From Neolewinella xylanilytica (GTDB taxonomy: Bacteria; Bacteroidota; Bacteroidia; Chitinophagales; Saprospiraceae), in contig NZ_PTJC01000006.1 of the NCBI RefSeq assembly GCF_002934605.1, forward strand, positions 744,001 to 808,000: a DNA stretch of 64,000 nucleotides. Reading direction: 5' to 3'. Numbering within the stretch: the stretch's first letter is position 1; the number at the start of each line of letters is the position of its first letter. Under the pieces are notes generated by a model. That model saw nothing but the letters and a program-made list of their open reading frames with translations. It did not search any database and was not told the origin of the DNA. This document shows, piece by piece, positions 25,819 through 36,744 of the stretch. Both the position numbers and the translations under genes were made by a program.

Positions 25819-26358
25819 ATGGAACGATATAGCGACGAAGAACTCGAGGAGTTTAAAGAAATTATCAAGGAAAATTACCAGCAGGCAAAGAAGGAGCTGC
25901 AGCTGCTGCGCGATCAGGTCAGTGAGTTCTCCGAGAATATCTCCGAGGGCTTCGGAGCGGATTACACCCAAGACAGTAGCTCCGTTAATCAGTTGGAGAT
26001 GCTCAACGAGCAGGTGCTCCGGAAACGCGATCAAGTCCAGGATCTGCAGAACGCCATGCTGCGCATCAAGAACAAGGTGTACGGGGTCTGCTCCGTTACC
26101 GGCAAGCTCATCGACCGCAAACGGCTGGAAGCCGTTCCGACCACCACCAAGAGCCTGGAAGGCATGAAGCTGCAGGCCAGTGGCATTATGGACGTGACCG
26201 CCCAGGACCTTGCCCGCCAGGCGAACGAACGTAAGGAAGGCCCCAACAAGATTATCTCGAAAATCAAGAAGCCGCCACCGCCGAAGGCCAAACCGGCGCC
26301 GAAGAAGAAAAGCCGTCGCCGGAAGAAGGTCGAGGAGGAGGACGAGGACATGATCTGA
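25819..26358 (+). CDS. TraR/DksA-family protein with degenerate zinc finger and basic tail
   Basis: 179 residues. Residues 1-95 are helical and charged, like the DksA coiled coil (ELEEFKEIIKENYQQAKKELQLLRDQ; VLRKRDQVQDLQNAMLRI). The DksA finger region reads YGVCSVTGKLIDRKRLEAVPTTTKSL, with only one of four expected cysteines, so zinc is probably not bound. The C-terminal 40 residues are Lys/Pro/Arg-rich, then acidic (KAKPAPKKKSRRRKK, EEEDEDMI), perhaps nucleic-acid binding. Presumed RNA-polymerase-associated regulator. The gamma-carbonic anhydrase gene follows after 4 nt, a likely operon. Confidence 0.85.
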   Translation: MERYSDEELEEFKEIIKENYQQAKKELQLLRDQVSEFSENISEGFGADYTQDSSSVNQLEMLNEQVLRKRDQVQDLQNAMLRIKNKVYGVCSVTGKLIDRKRLEAVPTTTKSLEGMKLQASGIMDVTAQDLARQANERKEGPNKIISKIKKPPPPKAKPAPKKKSRRRKKVEEEDEDMI

Positions 26359-26362
26359 AGCA

Positions 26363-26875
26363 ATGGCCCTCATCAAAAGCGTGCGGGGGTATACCCCATC
26401 CTTCGGTGTCGATTGCTACCTCGCGGAAAACGCCACCGTAATCGGGGCGGTCGCCATGGGCAACCAGTGCAGTGTATGGTTTACCGCCGTCGTTCGGGGT
26501 GATGTAAACAGCATCACGATCGGCGACCGAGTCAATATTCAGGATGGCGCCTGTATTCACTGTACCTACCAGCGTTCGGCCACCACCATCGGTAACGACG
26601 TAAGCATCGGGCACCGCGCCATCGTGCACGGATGCACGATCTATGATAGTGTCCTCGTAGGTATGGGCGCCATCGTCATGGATGATGCCGTAGTGGAAAG
26701 CAACGTGATTATCGGTGCCGGTGCCGTTGTTCCGGTCGGTATGCGCTGCGAAGCGAACAGCGTGTACGCCGGAATCCCCGCCAAGAAGATCAAGAATCTC
26801 GCTCCCGACCAGCGTGCGGACACGATCGAACGCATCGCCGCTGCCTATCTAGAATACGCCAGCTGGTTCCAGTAG
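26363..26875 (+). CDS. Gamma-type carbonic anhydrase-like hexapeptide protein
   Basis: 170 residues of left-handed beta-helix (repeats such as TVIGAVAMGNQCSVWFTAVVRGD, ITIGDRVNIQDGACIH, TIGNDVSIGHRAIVHGC). The His residues in GACIH and IGHRAIVHG are at the positions of the zinc ligands in the gamma-class CamH/YrdA branch. The C-terminal helix AGIPAKKIKNL is typical. Either a CO2 hydratase or a metal-binding relative of unproven activity. Follows the DksA-like gene by 4 nt. Confidence 0.93.
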   Translation: MALIKSVRGYTPSFGVDCYLAENATVIGAVAMGNQCSVWFTAVVRGDVNSITIGDRVNIQDGACIHCTYQRSATTIGNDVSIGHRAIVHGCTIYDSVLVGMGAIVMDDAVVESNVIIGAGAVVPVGMRCEANSVYAGIPAKKIKNLAPDQRADTIERIAAAYLEYASWFQ

Positions 26876-26975
26876 ATCCTGTATCTGACAGCGTTACCCG
26901 GAGCGCATCCCGACCCCTAAGCACCGGCTAAGCCGAAGCCCAACGCGCGCCACCAATGCTATGCCAAGGACCCCG

Positions 26976-27617
26976 TCAAACTTCTACCGCCGCTACGAGC
27001 ACAAAGTCCCCGTATACTTTCCAATCCAAAGTAAACTCCATCCGGGTATCGGCGGTCTGAATGTGCCCGGTGGCCGCGGTACGTTCGCTCCCGTACCCTT
27101 CCAGGTTAACCGTAAGGTGCTCCTTGAAATCTAACTGCCGCCGTCCGTAGGCCTTGTACATGGCCTCCTTGGCCGACCAGATCAGGTGGAGCTGCAGAAG
27201 TTCTTTGGACGGAACCAGCTGCGCCTGTTCTACTTCACCAACGAATTTCGGGGCTAGGTGGGTAATCCGCGGAACCAGGCGCTGTACGTCGATTCCGCAG
27301 ACGCGCGGATGGGCCATCGCGGCGGAATAACCGACCGTATGGCTGATGGAAACGAAGAACAGCGAATCCGCTAGGTGCGGTTTCCCATCGGTGTCCTTTA
27401 GTAAACTTCCCCGGTCATCGCGACCGCTCATGTGGTGCAACAATAGTCGCGCGGCCAAAAATTCTCGGCGGCGTTCTTCCCCCTTGATCCGAGACAGCTG
27501 CCGTTCCTCGTGGGCGTGGACGCCGAGTTCGCGTCGTAGCCAGTCCTCGGACTCGTCGATGCGCCAAAGCCCCCATTCGCCGGGGGGATGGATGGATTCG
27601 TGAAAAAAGAGCGGCAA
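26976..27617 (-). CDS. 4'-phosphopantetheinyl transferase, Sfp/AcpT-like
   Basis: 213 residues. Signature motifs GIDVQ (magnesium-binding Asp) and WSAKEAMYKAYG (with magnesium-binding Glu and catalytic Lys) are intact, as is SISHTVGYSAA upstream. Transfers 4'-phosphopantetheine from CoA to acyl or peptidyl carrier proteins. No ATG is available at the N-terminus; TTG 27617 is the best start and lies 10 nt after the stop of a 53-codon gene, suggesting translational coupling. Whether it serves fatty-acid ACP or a secondary-metabolite carrier is not evident here. Confidence 0.9.
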   Translation of the reverse strand: MPLFFHESIHPPGEWGLWRIDESEDWLRRELGVHAHEERQLSRIKGEERRREFLAARLLLHHMSGRDDRGSLLKDTDGKPHLADSLFFVSISHTVGYSAAMAHPRVCGIDVQRLVPRITHLAPKFVGEVEQAQLVPSKELLQLHLIWSAKEAMYKAYGRRQLDFKEHLTVNLEGYGSERTAATGHIQTADTRMEFTLDWKVYGDFVLVAAVEV

Positions 27618-27627
27618 GAAGTAGCTT

Positions 27628-27789
27628 CTATAAACGGATCGCGGTAATGCGCGTATGGATGTAGTACGCCACGCAAAGTACGACCAGACAAATGAATAAC
27701 ATCGCCAGCAGTGCCTGCAATAGCGTAGTAAAAAGGGGCAACAAATACCCCATTGTCCAGACTAATATGATGGAGAAAACATATTTCAT
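27628..27789 (-). CDS. 53-residue hydrophobic membrane protein, unknown
   Basis: ATG-initiated frame of 53 codons, too short for common cutoffs. Almost entirely hydrophobic: MKYVFSIILVWTMGYLLPLF, then TTLLQALLAMLFICLVVLCV, ending AYYIHTRITAIRL with a basic cytoplasmic-type tail. One long or two short transmembrane helices. Located 44 nt from the divergent WD40 gene and ending 10 nt before the transferase start, so it fills the gap exactly. Function unknown; expression is inferred from frame, position and composition. Confidence 0.55.
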   Translation of the reverse strand: MKYVFSIILVWTMGYLLPLFTTLLQALLAMLFICLVVLCVAYYIHTRITAIRL

Positions 27790-27833
27790 ACACCGGTAAA
27801 ACCCTCATTCCTAACACCTTGTTCGCGTTATCC

Positions 27834-28739
27834 ATGCTGAACCGCCAAAGCACCCGTTCCGGTCACCGCGCCGCTATTTACGATCTGCACCCCGCCGGGG
27901 AGGGGTTTTACACCGCAGCAGCCGATGGATTTCTGGTCCACTGGCACCGCGAAGACGTCGATTTCGGGCGCGTGGTGGCCAATGTGGAAGGAGGGAAATT
28001 CCTGTGCGTAACAACGATTCCCGACGGACTGGTCGCCGGCGCACTCGATGGGGGCGTACACTGGCTCTACCCCGATGCCCCGGAGCGCAATCGCCACGTA
28101 GCCCACCACCAACATGGCGTGTTTTCGGTAGTACGGGTAGGGGCGGATTTATACACCGTAGGCGGCGATGGCGTCCTAACCGTCTGGTCCGTACCCACTG
28201 CCAGAAGGAAGGAAAGCGTGCCCCTGTCGCGCAACTCCCTGCGGCGTATTGTCTACGACCCGGTTTACGATCGCTTAGCCATCGGGGCCAGCGACGGAAA
28301 GGTATACCTGCTAGAACGAAGCGGCCTCGCTCCCCTGGCTAGTACGGCCGCCCACGCCCCGTCCGTCTTCGCGCTCGGATTTTCCCCCGATGGCGAATAC
28401 CTCTTTTCGGGTGGGCGTGACGCGGGACTAAGCCGCTGGTCCGTACTGGATGGTCAGCTGAAACGAGAACAAACCGTGGTCGCTCACCTCATGACGGTAA
28501 ACGCCCTGGCCGTCCACCCCGAGGGGCACTATTTGGCTACGGCCAGTCGCGACAAGACCGTCAAACTGTGGCGTACTTCCGACTTATCCCTCTGCAAGGT
28601 GATCGAAGTCGTCCGGGATAAGGGGCACGTTAACAGCGTCAATACCTTAACCTGGTTGGATGGAAACACTTTACTCACCGCTGGAGATGACCGACGAGTG
28701 CTGGAGTGGGGGTTTAGGGTAGCAGGTAGTAGGGGGTAG
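27834..28739 (+). CDS. WD40-repeat protein
   Basis: 301 residues from the ATG at 27834; a TTG five codons upstream is less likely. At least six WD40 blades are visible: HRAAIYDLHPAGEGFYTAAADG, HHQHGVFSVVRVGADLYTVGGDG, HAPSVFALGFSPDGEYLFSGGRD, HLMTVNALAVHPEGHYLATASRDKTVKLW, HVNSVNTLTWLDGNTLLTAGDD. The blade count fits a closed seven-bladed propeller if one blade is split between N- and C-terminus. No signal peptide; a cytoplasmic scaffold with no enzymatic motif. Partners unknown. Confidence 0.9.
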   Translation: MLNRQSTRSGHRAAIYDLHPAGEGFYTAAADGFLVHWHREDVDFGRVVANVEGGKFLCVTTIPDGLVAGALDGGVHWLYPDAPERNRHVAHHQHGVFSVVRVGADLYTVGGDGVLTVWSVPTARRKESVPLSRNSLRRIVYDPVYDRLAIGASDGKVYLLERSGLAPLASTAAHAPSVFALGFSPDGEYLFSGGRDAGLSRWSVLDGQLKREQTVVAHLMTVNALAVHPEGHYLATASRDKTVKLWRTSDLSLCKVIEVVRDKGHVNSVNTLTWLDGNTLLTAGDDRRVLEWGFRVAGSRG

Positions 28740-28829
28740 TAATGTAGCAGCACACGCTATGGCCTACATACTACCTACTACCCCCTACATACTACCCCCC
28801 TACCTACTACCCCCCCTACCCCCTATATC
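28723..28829. repeat. C-rich TACTACCCCC repeats in convergent gap (G-rich on minus strand)
   Basis: Between the WD40 stop and the gcvP stop the plus strand consists of repeated TACTACC(CCCC) words with C-runs of five to seven. A GGTAGTAGGGGGTAGT copy at about 28730-28740 is complementary to them. On the minus strand, the 3' side of gcvP, this gives at least four G-runs of five or more separated by 2-9 nt. Confidence 0.85.
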
Positions 28830-31721
<2,892 letters not shown>

Positions 31722-31743
31722 GCTGTGGCTTCGATTGGGGTCG

Positions 31744-31751
31744 CAAAGGTA
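31744..31751 (-). promoter_or_regulatory. -7 box TACCTTTG before gcvP
   Basis: Minus-strand TACCTTTG matches TAnnTTTG, 22 nt upstream of the gcvP ATG, predicting a leader of about 16 nt. Such a leader is too short for a riboswitch. Confidence 0.45.
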
Positions 31752-31981
31752 ATCGCTAGCCACCTGAATTGGTTGTCATTACCGCCAGCCGAGTCGGATA
31801 TACCCGCTCGCTTTCCGGCAATCCGGTTCCATTCCTCCGACAATCCCGTTCGGGACCAGCTGCATGCGGAAGGCTCGGCCCGGTAGGTATCGATCGTCCA
31901 TCCAGCCGGCCCCCGGCCGTTGCGGGGTAGGCAACTTGCCCCTGAATTCAACTGTTTTTATTTCGATAAGCCCATCGGATC

Positions 31982-32359
31982 ATGACCCTGAACACCCGCT
32001 TTCCCGAAACCTTGCAGCCGTATTTCATCCGGGAGATGGCGGCGTACCGCCAAGCGTATAACCGCGGTGATCTGCCCACGGCCTGGCATCACCTCGAACG
32101 CGCCCACGTGATCGGTCAGCGCTATCCGGTGCCGCATACGTACGTGCATTGGGTAATGCTGCGATTCGGTTTTCGAATTAAGAGCGGGAAGGAAATTGCC
32201 GGGCAATTACCCAGATTGCTGGTCGGTGGGGTAAAATCGTTCGTGGGAAAAGTGCCGCTGGGCAATCCGGGCGGAGCGAACGTTCCGCCGATGCGGTCAT
32301 TTCCCCTAGCGGAGGATATCGGGGAGATGTTCCGGTTGGCGGGGATAGCTGGTGACTGA
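31982..32359 (+). CDS. DUF3703 protein
   Basis: 125 residues. Contains YRQAYNRGDLPTAWHHLERAHVIGQRYPVPHTYVHWVMLRFGF, the helical core of the DUF3703 family with conserved His residues (LERAHVIGQ, PHTYVHW), followed by a GGANVPPMRSFPL segment. Small soluble protein of unknown function, found next to metal-handling and various other genes. No obvious operon partner. Confidence 0.85.
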   Translation: MTLNTRFPETLQPYFIREMAAYRQAYNRGDLPTAWHHLERAHVIGQRYPVPHTYVHWVMLRFGFRIKSGKEIAGQLPRLLVGGVKSFVGKVPLGNPGGANVPPMRSFPLAEDIGEMFRLAGIAGD

Positions 32360-32777
32360 GCCCGCTTCCGTTTATCGCGTTGCCGGTTCCCGCGCCCCGA
32401 CGCCCGAATTCCGGTCAAACAGCACCACTTGCGTTTTGGTCTGGGAGTAGGTTCGCCGATCACTACCAGGTAGTTCGTCGCTTTTCGGAGAACAACAGGC
32501 GAACCAGGCCGTATGATCTGCCGGTTGCCAAGTGAATCGAACCCCTGGCTACCCGAGCTATGCGCGTGATCCGTCGACCTATCCTACCGCGAAAATCAGG
32601 CTTACCTTTCCTTGCCTGGACCGAATGGATGCACCGCACCCGGAATCAGCGGATGGCATGACGCCCGAAACGTTTCCCTTCGGGATCTGAAGGAGGCCAA
32701 CAGTTGTTGAAGGCGGGAACATTCGGGCCGGCACTCGCGTAGAATAGTGAATCTAGAACTCAATACACGGCCGGCAC
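32360..32777. other. 418-bp intergenic stretch without recognisable gene
   Basis: No coding frame with family resemblance on either strand. A minus-strand GGGGTTCGATTC near 32525 resembles a tRNA T-loop, but no acceptor stem or anticodon arm can be built. The stretch presumably holds the promoter of the dehydrogenase/cytochrome pair. Confidence 0.5.
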
Positions 32778-34232
32778 ATGCAGTACATCATCCGCCTTAC
32801 CACGCTGTTGGTTGCCGCCCTGCTGCTAGTGGGATGTTACGGCCTTCTTCCCTCGAAGGGGGGTGGTCAGTTGTCCTATACTCCGCAGGGGCGAACGCCC
32901 GACCCGGAGGATGTTCTGTTACCCGAAGGCTACCGGATCGAGGTAGTGGCCGACGGACTGACCTTCCCCACCGCGGTCGCCTTCGACGGTGACGGAACCC
33001 CCCACGTCATTGAGGCAGGCTACTCGTACGGGGAAGTTTTCCTCCAACCGAAGCTACTGCGGATCGGCGCGGACGGAGATACCACCCTCGTGTACGCCGG
33101 GGAGCGCAATGGTCCCTGGAATGGCATCACCTTCGACGACGGCTACTTCTACATTGCCGAGGGAGGACAGCTGGAAGGCGGCAAGATTCTCCAGGTCAGC
33201 GAGGCGGGCACGGCGGAGATACTCGTGGAGAATTTACCCAGCCTGGGCGATCACCACACCAACGGACCGGTAGTCCGCGACGGATACGTCTACTTCGGCC
33301 AGGGCACGGCCACCAATGCCGCGGTAGTGGGTACGGATAACGCGGCCTACGGCTGGCTTCACCGCTTTACCGACTTTCACGACATCCCCTGCGAGGATAT
33401 CACCGTCCGGGGCGTAAACTCCACTACCGAAAACGTACTGACGGATGAGCCCGACGACGAGGCGGTCACCGGGCCCTACTCCCCCTACGGAGAAACCGTG
33501 CAGGACGGCCAGGTGATTCCCGGCGCCATTCCCTGTGGCGGAGCGGTGCTACGCGTACCCGTCGATGGGGGAGAGGCCGAACTGGTAGCCTGGGGCTTCC
33601 GCAACCCCTACGGTCTGGCCCTGGACGCCGACGGGGCTCTTTACGTGACCGACAATATGTACGACGTGCGGGGAAGCCGCCCGGCCTGGGGTACGGGCGA
33701 CCTGCTCTGGAAGGTGGAGGAGGGATCGTGGTATGGATGGCCGGACTACTATTCCGGCATCCCGGTGGCCTCCCTCGAGTTTCCGGGCAAAAACGACCCG
33801 CAGCGTATCCTGGCCGAAGATCCGGGAGCACCGGCGGAAGCGGTTGCTAAATTCGGTGTCCACGCCTCGGCGAACGGACTGGACTTCTCCCCCGGCGCTG
33901 CTTTCGGTTTCGCCGGCCAGGCCTTTGTAGCCGAATTCGGCGACATGGCACCGACCGTAGGTAAAGCCCTGGCGCCGGTGGGTTATAAAGTGGTCCGGGT
34001 GGACGTCAAAACGGGCGTAGTAGCAGATTTCGCCGTCAATAACAGCCCCAAGAACGGACCGGCCAGTTGGCTGCGCAGCGGTGGGCTGGAGCGGCCGGTA
34101 TCGGTCAGCTTCGATCCGGCGGGCGACGCCCTGTACGTGGTCGACTTCGGCATCCTTACCCTGGACGATGAGCAGGGGCCGATGCCCCGGGAGGGAACCG
34201 GCGTAGTTTGGAAAATAACGAAAACCCGATGA
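32778..34232 (+). CDS. Glucose/sorbosone dehydrogenase-type beta-propeller lipoprotein
   Basis: 484 residues. Signal peptide with lipobox LLLVGCYG (Cys about residue 19). Six-bladed propeller of the soluble-glucose/sorbosone dehydrogenase family: LTFPTAVAFDGDG, ERNGPWNGITFDDGYFYIAEGG, GDHHTNGPVVRDGYVYFGQGT, WGFRNPYGLALDADGALYVTDN. Members oxidise sugars or aldehydes with PQQ, though many relatives have no shown activity. Overlaps the next gene, a c-type cytochrome, by 4 nt (ATGA), an arrangement that fits electron transfer from dehydrogenase to cytochrome. Confidence 0.87.
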   Translation: MQYIIRLTTLLVAALLLVGCYGLLPSKGGGQLSYTPQGRTPDPEDVLLPEGYRIEVVADGLTFPTAVAFDGDGTPHVIEAGYSYGEVFLQPKLLRIGADGDTTLVYAGERNGPWNGITFDDGYFYIAEGGQLEGGKILQVSEAGTAEILVENLPSLGDHHTNGPVVRDGYVYFGQGTATNAAVVGTDNAAYGWLHRFTDFHDIPCEDITVRGVNSTTENVLTDEPDDEAVTGPYSPYGETVQDGQVIPGAIPCGGAVLRVPVDGGEAELVAWGFRNPYGLALDADGALYVTDNMYDVRGSRPAWGTGDLLWKVEEGSWYGWPDYYSGIPVASLEFPGKNDPQRILAEDPGAPAEAVAKFGVHASANGLDFSPGAAFGFAGQAFVAEFGDMAPTVGKALAPVGYKVVRVDVKTGVVADFAVNNSPKNGPASWLRSGGLERPVSVSFDPAGDALYVVDFGILTLDDEQGPMPREGTGVVWKITKTR

Positions 34233-34591
34233 AGAAACTGCCCATCATCGCCGGACTGCTATACCTTCTGGCCGCTACGGTTGTTACCGCTTGCTCTGCC
34301 CCCCGTACGCGCCCGGCGGCCGAGGTGGTAAATATGCCCACCGAGGCGCTGGCGGAGGGGCGGGTTCTGTTCGATAAGTACTGCAATTCCTGCCACCCCG
34401 GAGGTATGGCGGCCGTTGGTCCGGCCATTATCAACAAGCCACTGCCCAAGTTCGCCATCCGCTACCAGATCCGCAAAGGGTTGGGTACCATGCCTGCCTT
34501 CGGGGACATCCTCTCGGACACGGAGGTTCGCAACGTCGCGGACTACATCGGCTATTTGAAAAAGGGACGGGACGGAGAAGTCCGGCGCTAA
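34229..34591 (+). CDS. c-type cytochrome lipoprotein
   Basis: 120 residues from the ATG at 34229, overlapping the dehydrogenase stop. Lipobox TVVTACSAP (Cys near 21). Single haem site CNSCH with the expected distal Met in LGTMPAFGD; C-terminal helix VADYIGYLKKG. Class I cytochrome, likely the electron acceptor of the coupled dehydrogenase on the periplasmic side of a membrane. Confidence 0.9.
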   Translation: MKKLPIIAGLLYLLAATVVTACSAPRTRPAAEVVNMPTEALAEGRVLFDKYCNSCHPGGMAAVGPAIINKPLPKFAIRYQIRKGLGTMPAFGDILSDTEVRNVADYIGYLKKGRDGEVRR

Positions 34592-34824
34592 ACCCAAAAC
34601 CTCGTGGGCGAGCCAGGCCGGGCGGCGGCGCGCGGGTGCAAGGAATCGAGCCCGGTGCAAGCAGATACCTCCGTTCGTGTCCCGCTCATCCGATATCAGC
34701 GCCTACTTTGCCCGGGGAGGAAGCTAATGCTGCGCAATTTTCACCATCTGGCTAGCTCTTTGCGTGCCTTTATCGGGCGTCACTACCCCGTTGAATAAAT
34801 TTGGGGAAACCCGATCCGATCGAT

Positions 34825-35625
34825 ATGTACGTTCGCTTTAGTTCTTTCCCGTTGGCCTGTTTGCTGCTCTGCATTATCGGTTGTGCGTCGCCTGGTCCAG
34901 GGGCAGTGACCCTCTACCTGATCGGTGACTCCACCGTAGCGGATTATGCCGACAACTACGAACCGGGAGAGAATTATATGCAGACCCGCTACCCGGTGAC
35001 GGGATGGGGGCAGGTGATGCAGGAGCGCTTCGACACGACCGATCTGTCGGCCTTTCAGGGCTTGTTTTCGGCGGACAGCGTAATCGTCGACGACCGGGCG
35101 CGGGGCGGACGCAGCACCCGGACTTTCTTCCAGGAGGGGCGCTGGCGGGAAGTGCATCGGCTCCTGCGCCCCGGCGACCTCGTACTCATGCAGTTCGGCC
35201 ACAACGACGCCGCCGAAGGCAAACCGGAGCGGTACGTGGACGTCGAAGGGTATCAAGAATTCCTGCGCCTGTACGTGGCACAGAGCCGGGAGCGGGGGGC
35301 TACGCCGATCATCCTCACTCCGGTAGCCCGCAATTATCCGTGGAAAAACGGCCACCTGGAAAACGTCCACGGTGAGTATCCCGAGGCGGCCAAAGCCATT
35401 GCCGAAGAAACCGGTACCGCCATCATCGACCTGAACCAGCTATCCATGGATGCCTTCAGCGAACGCGGTAGGGAATACGTCACGACCCACTATTTCATGA
35501 ACCTCCCGGCCGGCAAGTATCCGGCCTACCCCGACGGTCAGGACGACAACACCCACTTTCAACCGGAGGGGGCGGGGGCCGTTGCCGACCTGGTTTTCGC
35601 TTCCCTGCGGGACTTAAGACCCTGA
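34825..35625 (+). CDS. SGNH-hydrolase lipoprotein, rhamnogalacturonan acetylesterase-like
   Basis: 266 residues from the ATG at 34825. Lipobox LLCIIGCASP (Cys near 20). SGNH blocks are all present: GDSTVADY (block I Ser), DRARGGRSTRTF (block II Gly), MQFGHNDA (block III Asn) and DDNTHFQPEG (block V Asp/His). The order and the GDSTVADY form are those of carbohydrate esterase family 12, which removes acetyl groups from pectic rhamnogalacturonan. Surface or periplasmic. No other pectin gene is adjacent, so the substrate is an inference from the family. Confidence 0.88.
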   Translation: MYVRFSSFPLACLLLCIIGCASPGPGAVTLYLIGDSTVADYADNYEPGENYMQTRYPVTGWGQVMQERFDTTDLSAFQGLFSADSVIVDDRARGGRSTRTFFQEGRWREVHRLLRPGDLVLMQFGHNDAAEGKPERYVDVEGYQEFLRLYVAQSRERGATPIILTPVARNYPWKNGHLENVHGEYPEAAKAIAEETGTAIIDLNQLSMDAFSERGREYVTTHYFMNLPAGKYPAYPDGQDDNTHFQPEGAGAVADLVFASLRDLRP

Positions 35626-35727
35626 AAGTGCCGGGCGCAGCCCGTTAAACGCATCAGACGGCTAGTGGGCCGTTGCACGGGCGAACAAGCGGCGGACCCG
35701 GCTACATCATACGGTAAACACCCCACG

Positions 35728-36666
35728 ATGAACAGCAAGGTCACTACCGTAGACGAACTTCTGGAAACCCTTACTCCACCCGGACAGCGCGGTCTTCCCG
35801 CCGGGCGTATCCGCAATGCCATCGTTACCGGTGGCGATACCGGGATCGGTCGTTACACCGCCCTGACGCTAGCGAAAGACGGATGTGACGTGGCCCTCAC
35901 CTACGCCCACCACCGCGACGACGCCGAACTCACGGCGGAGGCAATCCGCCGACTGGGTCGACGCGCTGTTGTGCAGCATATGAATCTCGCGGATGCCGGG
36001 GCCGCCGGACCGGCCGTCGACGCGATGGTACGGGAACTGGGCGGTTTAGATGTATTTGTCAGTAATGCCGGCCAAATGAGCATGAAAGTGTTTCCCGAAC
36101 TGGAGCTCGCCGATCTCGAAAACCTTTTCCGGATCAACACCTTCGGGGCGGTGCTGGCCATCCAGCGCGGGGTACGCTATATGTTAGGGATGGACGCGGA
36201 GCGTTCCGGGGGCAAATTCGAGGAGATCGCCACCATGGCCCGGAAGGTGCTGACCGGTGAAATCGGCTCACCGCGAAAGACGCCCGGCCGGGTCATCGTC
36301 GTGACGAGCGTGCACGAGCATGTCGCTAATCCGGTAGACACGGTGTATACCATGAGCAAACACGCACTCGGTGGTTTCATCAAGTGTGCCGCTTATGCGC
36401 TTGCGGGAACGAATGTGACGATTAACGGCATACGTCCCGGTGAGGTGTCCACCCCCATGAACAGTGCCCACCCGGAGGACGCACTGCATCAGCAGCGGAA
36501 GTACATTCCCGCGAAGCGGCCCGGCCATCCCGCCGAGATCGCCAGCATGGTGCGGTACCTGGCTAGTGACGAAACAGCCTTTATCAGCGGCGTCAGTTAC
36601 GACGTTGACGGAGGCATGAGCATCGGTGGGCCAATGGCCAGCGAAGGATATCAGAAAGCGGTGTAG
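35728..36666 (+). CDS. SDR-family oxidoreductase
   Basis: 312 residues from the ATG at 35728. Rossmann motif TGGDTGIGR (TGxxxGIG form), NAG motif (VSNAGQMS), catalytic Ser in VVVTSVHEH and the YxxxK pair in VYTMSKHALGG. The C-terminus DGGMSIGGPM is typical of classical SDRs such as glucose 1-dehydrogenase. Longer than usual by an N-terminal extension of about 30 residues and an insert (EEIATMARKVLTGEIGSPRK) between the NAG motif and catalytic Ser. Substrate unknown. Confidence 0.9.
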   Translation: MNSKVTTVDELLETLTPPGQRGLPAGRIRNAIVTGGDTGIGRYTALTLAKDGCDVALTYAHHRDDAELTAEAIRRLGRRAVVQHMNLADAGAAGPAVDAMVRELGGLDVFVSNAGQMSMKVFPELELADLENLFRINTFGAVLAIQRGVRYMLGMDAERSGGKFEEIATMARKVLTGEIGSPRKTPGRVIVVTSVHEHVANPVDTVYTMSKHALGGFIKCAAYALAGTNVTINGIRPGEVSTPMNSAHPEDALHQQRKYIPAKRPGHPAEIASMVRYLASDETAFISGVSYDVDGGMSIGGPMASEGYQKAV

Positions 36667-36744
36667 GGAGCATGCCGGGCAGCCAACCGAAGTTGCCACT
36701 AGCCATCGCCCCCAGTCGTTTCGCGCTTAGGTCCGTCCGAAGCG

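Noticed and set aside
31722-31981. Possible glycine riboswitch before gcvP
   Set aside because: No recognisable aptamer helices, and the predicted leader is only about 16 nt.
32480-32580. tRNA-like GGGGTTCGATTC on the minus strand
   Set aside because: T-stem has a mismatch, and no acceptor or anticodon stem can be drawn at the right distances.
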